From positions 252,621 through 316,620 of the forward strand of contig DDTK01000001.1 in NCBI GenBank assembly GCA_002344065.1: a DNA stretch of 64,000 bases. The letters run 5' to 3'. The translations under genes were made by a program, and so were the position numbers. The notes under the pieces were generated by a model. It worked only from the letters and a program-made list of their open reading frames with translations. It had not been told where the DNA came from and did no database searches. The DNA is from Flammeovirgaceae bacterium UBA2366. Its GTDB lineage: Bacteria > Bacteroidota > Bacteroidia > Cytophagales > Cyclobacteriaceae. This document shows positions 8,413-15,914 of the stretch, one piece after another; the first letter of the stretch is position 1, and each line of letters opens with the position of its first letter.

Positions 8413-9471
8413 ATGGTATCCTTCTACCCCGGCCCATCCCGCGTTTACTCTAAGCTACCCGTTTACCTGAAAGATGCTTACACACAAGGGATCATGAGCA
8501 TCAATCACCGCAGTGAGGAATTTGTTGCCATCTCTAAAAAAACAGTTACCCTCTTAAAAGAGAAACTGAATATACCAAAGTCGTATTCCATTTACTTTGT
8601 CTCCTCAGCCACCGAGTGTTGGGAAATTATAGCCCAATCACTAATCGAAAAAGAAGCTGTTCATATTTACAATGGAGCGTTTGGCGAAAAGTGGTTTCAG
8701 TATACCAAAAAATTAAAACCACATGTAAAATCCTTAACGTTCAATCGGGATGAAGGATTGTTACCGGAAAAGCTAACATTCAATACTCCCGAAGTTATTT
8801 GCCTAACGCAGAATGAAACATCCAATGGAACGCAGGTTAAACATGAAATTATACAATCTGTTCGTAAAAATAATCCGAATAGTCTGCTTGCCATAGACGC
8901 CACCTCCTCCATGGGGGGCATTGCCCTCAACTTTGATGCTGCCGACATCTGGTTTGCTTCGGTGCAAAAATGTTTTGGTTTACCGGCAGGCTTAGGCCTA
9001 TTGATTTGCTCACCCAAAACCCTTGAACATGCCCGTTCTGTAAATGACCAGCAACATTATAATAGCTTGTTATTTTTGGACGACATGATGAAAAACTGGC
9101 AGACATCATACACACCCAGTGTAGTAGAAATATATTTACTCATGCGGGTTATTGAATCCGTTAAACCCATTGATAACATTCACAAAACGATCATTAACCG
9201 GCATCAGAAATGGGAAGCTTTTTTTGACTCAAAAAGTGAGCAGTTAAACCTTTTGATCAAAAACAAATCGGTGCGTTCACAAACCGTATTAACTGTTGAA
9301 GCCAAACCCGAAGTGGTTGAAAAAGTAAAAGTGAAGGCAAAGAAATCCGGAATTATTTTAGGAGAAGGCTATGGCGAATTGAAAAACTCAACCTTCCGCA
9401 TTGCCAATTTTCCAGCCATCCAACGCAAGGAGATCGCGCTACTCATGGATTTTCTCCACGATTTTATCTAG
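8413..9471 (+). CDS. Class V (phosphoserine-type) PLP-dependent aminotransferase
   Basis: A 352-residue fold-type I aminotransferase. The start 'FYPGPSRV' is a SerC/alanine-glyoxylate aminotransferase-like entry. 'SSATECWEII' is the phosphate-binding turn, and Lys186 in 'FASVQKCFGLPAGLG' is the expected Schiff-base lysine, preceded by 'AIDATSSMGG' with the aspartate that contacts the PLP ring. It could be a phosphoserine aminotransferase (serine synthesis), but a 3-phosphoglycerate dehydrogenase gene is not adjacent, and related enzymes use alanine, serine or glyoxylate. The ATG is 17 bases after aroQ. Confidence 0.8.
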   Translation: MVSFYPGPSRVYSKLPVYLKDAYTQGIMSINHRSEEFVAISKKTVTLLKEKLNIPKSYSIYFVSSATECWEIIAQSLIEKEAVHIYNGAFGEKWFQYTKKLKPHVKSLTFNRDEGLLPEKLTFNTPEVICLTQNETSNGTQVKHEIIQSVRKNNPNSLLAIDATSSMGGIALNFDAADIWFASVQKCFGLPAGLGLLICSPKTLEHARSVNDQQHYNSLLFLDDMMKNWQTSYTPSVVEIYLLMRVIESVKPIDNIHKTIINRHQKWEAFFDSKSEQLNLLIKNKSVRSQTVLTVEAKPEVVEKVKVKAKKSGIILGEGYGELKNSTFRIANFPAIQRKEIALLMDFLHDFI

Positions 9472-9601
9472 GTAAAAATTATCGTATGGTGTAAACGAGC
9501 ATCCTCGCGTTCAGGTTTCAGTAAATAATTTATTTTCATTTTTGCTAAACCACTTTTCCTTGCGCTCGTACAACGGCTCATAATCATTCCATTCAATCCA
9601 C

Positions 9602-10282
9602 ATGAAAGAAGTACTATTGTCGGTCAGCCTCATGCTGATCCTGTCTTCGCTTTTTGCACAGACCATAATTCCACGTGCCGGGATAACCTTATCCAGTTCG
9701 GCCTACACGCCCAATAGCGACTTTGTTGAAAAAACAAATCAACAACACTTAACCGGTTTTACTGTTGGTGTAGGATACGATCTATTTATCAACGATCGCT
9801 TTAGTCTGCAACCCGAAATAAATTTCATTCAAAAAGGCCAAAAGCGTGAAGACATTGCCTATCCGGATAATTATGAATACAAAATGAAATCTGAGTACCG
9901 TTATAACTACCTGGAGGTTCCTGTTCTGGTAAAAGTCAAATTTGGTGGTGTTACTAAATTCTATTTGAGTGCCGGACCATCTATTGCCTTAGGGCTTGGA
10001 GGCAACTATAAATTCACCAGCACGTTTGGCGGATTACCCCTTGACGAGGATGTGAAGAGTAAAATCAAATTCTCCGATAAACCTGATGATTATGACGGTG
10101 ATGATATTTATGTTGACAACCGCCTCGATGCTGGCGTGCAGGTTGGTGCAGGCGCACTTCTTTTTGGAAAAGTGACGGTTGATATCCGTTACGGCTTAGG
10201 CTTAACGGATATCTACAAAGAATATGACTCAAAAAACAAGGTTTTACAATTTAGTGTAGGTGTGCCGTTAAACTTATTCTAA
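9602..10282 (+). CDS. Outer-membrane beta-barrel protein (porin/PorT-like fold)
   Basis: A 226-residue exported protein with signal peptide ending 'SLFAQT'. It has the common Bacteroidota 'outer membrane beta-barrel' pattern: 'GFTVGVGYDLFINDRFSLQPEINFIQKG', 'YNYLEVPVLVKVKF', 'FYLSAGPSIALGLGG', and a C-terminal strand 'VLQFSVGVPLNLF' ending in Phe. An acidic loop ('KPDDYDGDDIYVD') lies around residue 165. These proteins are structural barrels without a known substrate. A strong terminator follows about 50 bases downstream. Confidence 0.75.
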   Translation: MKEVLLSVSLMLILSSLFAQTIIPRAGITLSSSAYTPNSDFVEKTNQQHLTGFTVGVGYDLFINDRFSLQPEINFIQKGQKREDIAYPDNYEYKMKSEYRYNYLEVPVLVKVKFGGVTKFYLSAGPSIALGLGGNYKFTSTFGGLPLDEDVKSKIKFSDKPDDYDGDDIYVDNRLDAGVQVGAGALLFGKVTVDIRYGLGLTDIYKEYDSKNKVLQFSVGVPLNLF

Positions 10283-10331
10283 CTGTATTTTGCCTAATCT
10301 GCAGAATACGTTAGCAGAAGAACTTTAATAA

Positions 10332-10362
10332 AATAAGAAAGCCGTAAAAAGGCTTTCTTATT
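10332..10362. terminator. Bidirectional intrinsic terminator between the barrel gene and dabB
   Basis: A 12-bp perfect stem (10332-10343 with 10351-10362) around a 7-base loop, with A-rich and T-rich flanks on the two sides. It lies between the convergent genes ending at 10282 (+) and 10365 (-), so it can stop both transcripts. Confidence 0.9.
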
Positions 10363-10364
10363 TT

Positions 10365-12233
10365 TCAAGAAGACCGATACCCCATTTCATAAACCGATTT
10401 TGAATGAGGCCCTAAAAATACACGGGCATAAATCCGGATAATCGCCAGTCCATCTATAATAAAACTTAAGGCGGTTAAAAAAGCCAGGATCATCTGATCT
10501 TCATAAATATGACTGAAAATTAAATCTTCACCGATAAAGGTAGGAGTAATTGGAAAACCAGATACAGCCAAACAGGAAATCAAAAACACCAACGCTATTT
10601 TAGGATGCCTGTACACATGGCCATGAAAACGATTCATGTCGATACTACCTTCCAGATTCCTTAATCGCCTTAAAGCAAAATAACCAATCAGCCCAAATAC
10701 ACTTATGCCGCTCAGGTAAAGTACGGTATGGGTGTAATCAAAATGAGCGTTAAACGAAATAGAAAGCGCTACCCAAAAATGATTAAGCAAAACCAATATC
10801 CAACTCATACGGGCATGCAGCCGCTCAGTAAATGACTTTAGCACCATCGCAACACCGATGAGTGAAAACGTAACCGGTAAATAAGGTTGCACGGTAACCG
10901 GCACCCATTCTTTATTAATCAGCAGAACCACACCTAACACAAATACAGGAACAAAAAATAGTAGTACGCGGGTAGTATTCAGGTACCCGAGCTTCCTTCC
11001 AACCCACTTAATGGGGTTCCATAAATAGTTGTACATCATAGCATCCAGGTTCCACTCTTTCAGACAAAGCATATAGATGGTAAACTCAATTCGCTTAGGC
11101 AGTGAGTCTTCGATAGTATGGTGGCGAGGAATGAAATTATAAAACTGTTCCCGTATCTGGTAACTCACCACCGAAGGCGAAACCAGAAGTTGATAGGTTC
11201 TTAAAAAAGCATTGCCGGCAAAATGAAAAAGAGCCAGGTAATGAAAACCTGCTGCTACTTCAATAAAAATTAAACCGATTTGAGCTATGGATGAATACGC
11301 CACCTGACTTTTTACAGAGGATTGAACGCGCGCCATGCCGGTAGCCAGTATACTGGTTAACAATCCCATCAGTCCAATTAAAATACGAATAGAAAGTTGG
11401 TGTTCCCAAAAAGGATATGTTCTAAGAAGTAAAAAAACACCAATATGAACGGACAGTGAACCGTAAAAAATAGCGCTGGATGGTGTGGGGCCTTCCATGG
11501 CCCTTGGCAACCAGGTAGAGAAAGGTAATTGTGCTGACTTCGCTGCGGCAGCAACAAGCAGCATCAATGAAATAAATATTCCTATCCGGCTATGTGCCTG
11601 CAGATGATCATGTACCAATTCATAGTTATTCAATTTTAAGAATGTAATGTTTTCGTGAAACAAATGATGGCTCATCCACATGGCCAGCAACAACCCCACA
11701 TCTCCAATACGGTAAATAGAAAATACCTTTACTGCATTTTTTACCGGCAAGTACCGATCACGATAGAAGGCAATCAGCAGAAAAGAAGAAATACCCAGTA
11801 CTTCCCAGCCAACAAATAAAGTTTCAATGTTGCCACTGAAAATAATGATGTTATAGCCCAGGTAAAAGAAAAGTATGGTGTTGAAAAAACGTTTATAACC
11901 TGTTTCACGATGCAGGTAATACCGACTGTAAATGGTTACCATAAACGTAAGCACCGAGCCCACAAACAAATAGGTAGCAGTAATCTTATCAAAATAGAAG
12001 TCGATCAAAAATTCGTAATCCAATGACTTAAAAAGCACGAACTCTTTAAGATTCAGTGTTGGGTAGCCGTGCCATAACCAGTACACTAAAAATACCTGGA
12101 AGCCGGCCAGGTGTATGCCTACTGTACCAAATACAATTTTTGAAATCAGTCCTTCCTTTTTAGCAGGAATAAACAAGCTAAGCACAAAGCCAAGAAAAGG
12201 GATGAGAATGAATAGTTCGAGAGTTTGTGTCAT
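10365..12233 (-). CDS. dabB: DabB-like membrane subunit of an inorganic carbon pump (NuoL-family)
   Basis: A 622-residue polytopic protein of the proton-conducting NADH-quinone oxidoreductase subunit 5 family. Characteristic segments are 'FVGWEVLGISSFLLIAFYRDR', 'KSAQLPFSTWLPRAMEGPTPSSAIFYGSLSVH' (split by line of helices) and 'SSVKSQVAYSSIAQIGLIF'. It starts 6 bases after the DUF2309/DabA gene, and no other complex I subunit is nearby, which identifies it as the DabB partner: the membrane part that is thought to use a cation gradient to drive CO2 hydration by DabA. At 622 residues it is at the long end for DabB and close to NuoL length. A true complex I subunit is much less likely. Confidence 0.85.
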   Translation of the reverse strand: MTQTLELFILIPFLGFVLSLFIPAKKEGLISKIVFGTVGIHLAGFQVFLVYWLWHGYPTLNLKEFVLFKSLDYEFLIDFYFDKITATYLFVGSVLTFMVTIYSRYYLHRETGYKRFFNTILFFYLGYNIIIFSGNIETLFVGWEVLGISSFLLIAFYRDRYLPVKNAVKVFSIYRIGDVGLLLAMWMSHHLFHENITFLKLNNYELVHDHLQAHSRIGIFISLMLLVAAAAKSAQLPFSTWLPRAMEGPTPSSAIFYGSLSVHIGVFLLLRTYPFWEHQLSIRILIGLMGLLTSILATGMARVQSSVKSQVAYSSIAQIGLIFIEVAAGFHYLALFHFAGNAFLRTYQLLVSPSVVSYQIREQFYNFIPRHHTIEDSLPKRIEFTIYMLCLKEWNLDAMMYNYLWNPIKWVGRKLGYLNTTRVLLFFVPVFVLGVVLLINKEWVPVTVQPYLPVTFSLIGVAMVLKSFTERLHARMSWILVLLNHFWVALSISFNAHFDYTHTVLYLSGISVFGLIGYFALRRLRNLEGSIDMNRFHGHVYRHPKIALVFLISCLAVSGFPITPTFIGEDLIFSHIYEDQMILAFLTALSFIIDGLAIIRIYARVFLGPHSKSVYEMGYRSS

Positions 12234-12239
12234 GTCGAT

Positions 12240-14738
12240 TTAGCTTATCAGTGAGTAAACAGGTATGTTTTCGTGATGTGATTCAATAAGCTGTTCTATA
12301 TCCGTTACTGATTTTACAGTATCACTCAACGTAGTATAAGGTTCAAAGAAACCTTCCCTAAACACATAAAGCATTTTTGTCTCCGGATGGATAACCACCA
12401 GCTTTACCCATTCATGAATAAACCATTCGTATGTTTCCGGTAAATGCTGAATCGTTTTTAATACGACTTCCGGAAAATGTTCTGTAATCATTAACAAACG
12501 CACGGGATCGTGCACTTCAATCATCTGGCTCGGCAAGCCGGGCCGAAGGTCGCCATCAATACCATTGGCCACCCCGAATAATCCCATCACATTGTGCGGT
12601 AATTTTGTGCCCGCTCCCAACTTTTGGTTATCGGTTCTGGAGAAATAATATTCGAGGTTGATACCACCACAAACCGGGGCTGCAGCCTTTATAATATTTA
12701 ATAAATAATTTCCTTCCGGGTCAACCCGGTAATCGAATGAATTTAAAAAGGCACGCCTGTCGAGAAATAAATGCCGTGAAAGTTCTCTGCGCCCGATAAT
12801 GCACAATGCATTAGTAGCATGATTCAACTCGGGACGAGGCTCAAATAAAGATACCGAGCGGATTTTTATCTGCTCATGTATTTCACGGATATCACTATCC
12901 GTGTTAATAGAATCAAAACGCCTTGATCGTTCTTTGGCATTCAGGTCGAGTGCATTAAGAAATGTGCCCTCATTGTACCTGTGAAGTTCTTTATTTGACA
13001 CCAAAAGTGCATCTTCATCAAAGTACACAATCTCATCGCGGGTGGTGTCGTGCAAGGCACCAATAAACTGGGTTTGATTGGGGATGACAATACCCTTTTC
13101 CGACAAACGCTTCCGAACTTCAATGTGGTTAGCCATGAAGCAAATAACCCGTGAATTAACCGACCCCGCTCTACCAGAGCACGCGCCACAATCATATGCG
13201 GCATAGTGTGGGTTGTTTACGCTGCTTGAACCATGACCAACAACATAAACCAAGGATGCAAAGTCCTTTACCAGGCCTATACTTTTTAAAAGTCCTTCCA
13301 CCCGTAGTACCATTTCGTCAATGGTAAAACCAACCTGCAGTCCCTTCTCCGTATGCTCAGGATGTTTATTTTCAATAGTTAGCCTGGAGTGTTTGTCCAT
13401 GTGATGAAGCGAAGTTGCCGTAGCGGGCCCCATGGAAGGTTTAAAAATATTCAGAAACAATCGGAAGGCTGACCAAAAACCAATAGTCTGCGCAATTAAC
13501 CATCCACCAAAAAGGGAGTGGGTGTTTTTCAAAAAGTGCGCATCTGTTTTATGCTTTCGCCTGATGCCAATTTCCTTTATCAGATATTTTGGTGTTACCG
13601 GTGCGGGGCAAAGTTTTGTGTAAAACTTTCCGTGGTCGGGCTGAAAATAAAACTCAACCCCAAAAAAACCGGGTGTGCCGAAGGTTTCGCAATTCGGGTC
13701 TCCCCTTTCCAGGTAACGCCTCAACGAACATTCCCGATCATCAATACAAAATAATGCCTGAAAACTCTTTTTTCTGATTACTCCATTTGATGACTGATTT
13801 TGAATACCCGTCAAAACTTCATCGTAGTAACTCCATTCAAAAGCTTCCTGCCACAACATGGTCACTTCATCCAATTCCGTTACCACCACTTCGGCAAAGA
13901 GATTTTCCGGTTGATCCGGTAAGGCTTGATCCAGCGGTAACCACGATTGACCAAAATGATAATCCAAAGCATCAATTTCCAGCAACAATTCAAAGATGAT
14001 CAAGTCATGCAACGAAATTTTACGGTGATCAAGCAATGTTTCTGGGTAGGTCTCCACGGTTGCCACCATGCCCGACCACCCCTGGTGGGCAAACTGTTGA
14101 TCAAAGATGTATTGTTCATACAGGTTTTCCTTGAAGCCAACCAGTATCCGCATCAACTGTTGAATACCGCAATGACCTTTAAGCAAAAGTTCTTTGGCGC
14201 GGGGTGTTCTGAAAAAACTTGTATAACTGGTTTTCTCCAGCTCACGAATGGAGGCAAGAAATCCTTTGTGCCAAACCGGAAAGTTCCAGATGGCAATACC
14301 CTGATCGAGGTAGCTGCAAAGAATTCGAAATAGCAATGGATGCACCAATGAATCAAGATCAACCTGATGGAGCTTCTTCCAATTCGATCGTAACGTTCCG
14401 ATGCGCGGTGAAGGTCGTTGATAGTTACCGGTAAGTAATTTATCCTTCCATTCCTGCAGGTTATCTCCACCCTTCTTTTGGGTGATAATCCGGTCAAGCA
14501 CCAGATCCTTAATACGACCGGTTTTATAATGGTCGCGATACTCCGCCAGAGTTAATGATACCTTGTAACCCAGTATAGCGGATGCACTAAAAATAGCCTG
14601 ATCGAATTTCAGGTATTGAAAAGCGTGAAGCGTATTGTGATGAATGAAGTCTTTAAGCGGTGCCTGTGCCGGCAGGTAATGTTTTAGTTTGTGTAGTACT
14701 TCGTGCTCATCAAAAGCATGTGAAGTTGTTGAGGTCAT
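12240..14738 (-). CDS. dabA: DabA-like inorganic carbon transporter subunit (DUF2309/UPF0753)
   Basis: An 832-residue soluble, membrane-associated protein. DabA is a zinc protein related to beta-carbonic anhydrases that converts CO2 to bicarbonate in one direction together with DabB. The zinc-site pattern is visible: Cys331 and Asp333 in 'FCIDDRECS', then His502 in 'VVGHGSSS' and Cys517 in 'YDCGACSGR'. The Cys-X-Asp and His-14-Cys spacings match those described for the Halothiobacillus protein. The start at the ATG 14738 ('MTSTTSHAFDEHE') is preferred over a TTG 14 codons upstream. In a heterotroph such a pump most likely supplies bicarbonate for carboxylases in low CO2. It is the first gene of a dabA-dabB operon. 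Confidence 0.9.
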   Translation of the reverse strand: MTSTTSHAFDEHEVLHKLKHYLPAQAPLKDFIHHNTLHAFQYLKFDQAIFSASAILGYKVSLTLAEYRDHYKTGRIKDLVLDRIITQKKGGDNLQEWKDKLLTGNYQRPSPRIGTLRSNWKKLHQVDLDSLVHPLLFRILCSYLDQGIAIWNFPVWHKGFLASIRELEKTSYTSFFRTPRAKELLLKGHCGIQQLMRILVGFKENLYEQYIFDQQFAHQGWSGMVATVETYPETLLDHRKISLHDLIIFELLLEIDALDYHFGQSWLPLDQALPDQPENLFAEVVVTELDEVTMLWQEAFEWSYYDEVLTGIQNQSSNGVIRKKSFQALFCIDDRECSLRRYLERGDPNCETFGTPGFFGVEFYFQPDHGKFYTKLCPAPVTPKYLIKEIGIRRKHKTDAHFLKNTHSLFGGWLIAQTIGFWSAFRLFLNIFKPSMGPATATSLHHMDKHSRLTIENKHPEHTEKGLQVGFTIDEMVLRVEGLLKSIGLVKDFASLVYVVGHGSSSVNNPHYAAYDCGACSGRAGSVNSRVICFMANHIEVRKRLSEKGIVIPNQTQFIGALHDTTRDEIVYFDEDALLVSNKELHRYNEGTFLNALDLNAKERSRRFDSINTDSDIREIHEQIKIRSVSLFEPRPELNHATNALCIIGRRELSRHLFLDRRAFLNSFDYRVDPEGNYLLNIIKAAAPVCGGINLEYYFSRTDNQKLGAGTKLPHNVMGLFGVANGIDGDLRPGLPSQMIEVHDPVRLLMITEHFPEVVLKTIQHLPETYEWFIHEWVKLVVIHPETKMLYVFREGFFEPYTTLSDTVKSVTDIEQLIESHHENIPVYSLIS

Positions 14739-14812
14739 AATATAAATGCTGAAAAAAGTTATTACGTAAGTAAAAGGCAATGACCTGAAAAGGTCAGATT
14801 TGAATTTTTACT

Positions 14813-15157
14813 TCAGATACGTAAACTTCGATTGGTCAGGTAAAGAGAAGCAACACCTGACAATTGCCATGACGCAAAAACCTTAATGCAAATATCTGCA
14901 CTGTAACAAGTTGAATTCTGCTTGAGCGAGTGGAAAATTGGAGTAGATCCCGATTGCTTTTCTGATCCTTTCTCCCCCTCCTTTTCTTCAATAATAACCT
15001 GAATTATGCGCTTAATGCCCGCTTCAGATTTTTGCGAGTAAAAGGTATGAAAAGAGTTAGCGTCTGAGGTATTTGTAGCAGAACGGCTAAGTACCGAAAC
15101 CAATAGAAAGCAAAGCACAAGAAGGCTAGCCAAAGGTCTTAATCTGTTTCGGTTCAT
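14813..15157 (-). CDS. Small exported protein of unknown function, upstream of dabA
   Basis: A 114-residue product from the ATG at 15157, with a hydrophobic leader ('LASLLVLCFLLVSVLS'), then about 30 polar residues, 'RIIQVIIEEKEGEKGSEKQ' and a short C-terminal part with three cysteines or hydrophobic stretches. No known family is recognised. It shares a layout with the divergent 118-residue protein at 15441-15797: leader, polar spacer, 'I-x-x-I-(L/I)-x-E-E', an 'SEK' run and a C-terminus of small strands. The gene lies 74 bases upstream of dabA in the same orientation and may be its operon leader gene. A translation start further upstream (TTG/other at 15235) would hide the leader, so 15157 is chosen. 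Confidence 0.5.
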   Translation of the reverse strand: MNRNRLRPLASLLVLCFLLVSVLSRSATNTSDANSFHTFYSQKSEAGIKRIIQVIIEEKEGEKGSEKQSGSTPIFHSLKQNSTCYSADICIKVFASWQLSGVASLYLTNRSLRI

Positions 15158-15440
15158 ACTACAAAGGTATGGAAAAGGTTTGCCCGGAAGCAAATCCTTC
15201 AAGCCAACGATCGAAAACGTACCATAAGCAAACAAAGTTCAATGCCTAACCATCCACACTTTAGACCTTAGATATCCATCACGTAAACGCCATTCTACAT
15301 ATCACTACTTCGATTGCATTTAAACTGAAGCCTTGATTTCAATATTACATGGAAAAGATTCAAAAACCTGTATGGTTTTAATCGTTTTACTACATCATTT
15401 GAAAAATTCAGAAAAATATGCAGACCTTTGATGAAGGTTT
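15158..15440. other. Divergent intergenic region between the two small exported-protein genes
   Basis: A 283-base AT-rich spacer that must carry the promoters for both the dabA-dabB side and the SulP side. I see no exact TAnnTTTG box with a well-placed TTG element, no strong inverted repeat and no RNA gene. Loose candidates exist around 15335-15380 (TTG followed by AT-rich sequence), but none is convincing. Confidence 0.4.
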
Positions 15441-15797
15441 TTGTTTAAACCTTCAAAATTCATCGCTTTGCGGTCATTACTGGTTTTCTTATTCTGTTTT
15501 GAATTGGTCGCTTCCTGGGGAGCCTCTGCTTTCGCAGCCGGGCATCATGAACCAGCCGTAAGCTTCAACCACTTTTCAGAAGATTTCCACTCTACCGATC
15601 TGATCCTGCATATCCTTTGCGAGGAAACAAATTCGGAAGAACGAAGTGAAAAAACTTCGCATACTTTCGTTATTGTTTTTGAGGTCTTTAGTGAACTGGA
15701 AAAATTTGAATCCGTTGAGGTAACCTGGCGTATACCACACAAACTGTTCAATTCATCCCCTCCCAAGTATTCCCTTCATCAGGTTTTTCTGATTTAA
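15441..15797 (+). CDS. Small exported protein of unknown function, upstream of SulP
   Basis: A 118-residue product starting with TTG; no ATG in this frame precedes the leader. Residues about 8-33 form a signal peptide ('LLVFLFCFELVASWGASAFAA'-like, one hydrophobic stretch with an Ala-x-Ala end). It continues with a His-rich segment ('GHHEPAVSFNHFSEDFHS'), then 'LILHILCEETNSEERSEK', and ends 'KYSLHQVFLI'. It resembles the divergent small protein at 14813-15157 in layout and in the central 'I-L-x-E-E...SEK' segment, so the two may be paralogues. The His-rich mature N-terminus could bind metal, but this is only inference. It lies 118 bases before the SulP start and points the same way. Confidence 0.45.
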   Translation: MFKPSKFIALRSLLVFLFCFELVASWGASAFAAGHHEPAVSFNHFSEDFHSTDLILHILCEETNSEERSEKTSHTFVIVFEVFSELEKFESVEVTWRIPHKLFNSSPPKYSLHQVFLI

Positions 15798-15914
15798 GTC
15801 GTTTTCATTTTAAGTAATCATACCGCTGGGTATGCTTTACATGTGTGTGCTTCACGCACCTATTACTTTCTCAATCAACATAATCTGGTAGCCCCGCTAC
15901 CTACATCATCAAAA

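Noticed and set aside
8413..9471. Firm serC assignment
   Set aside because: The PLP motifs fit several class V aminotransferases, and no serA is adjacent, so only the family is claimed.
10365..12233. DabB as a subunit of respiratory complex I
   Set aside because: No other nuo-type genes are present and it sits six bases after a DabA gene with an intact zinc-site pattern.
13947..14333. 128-codon open frame on the plus strand inside dabA
   Set aside because: Antisense to a well-supported DUF2309 protein; composition and translation look random.
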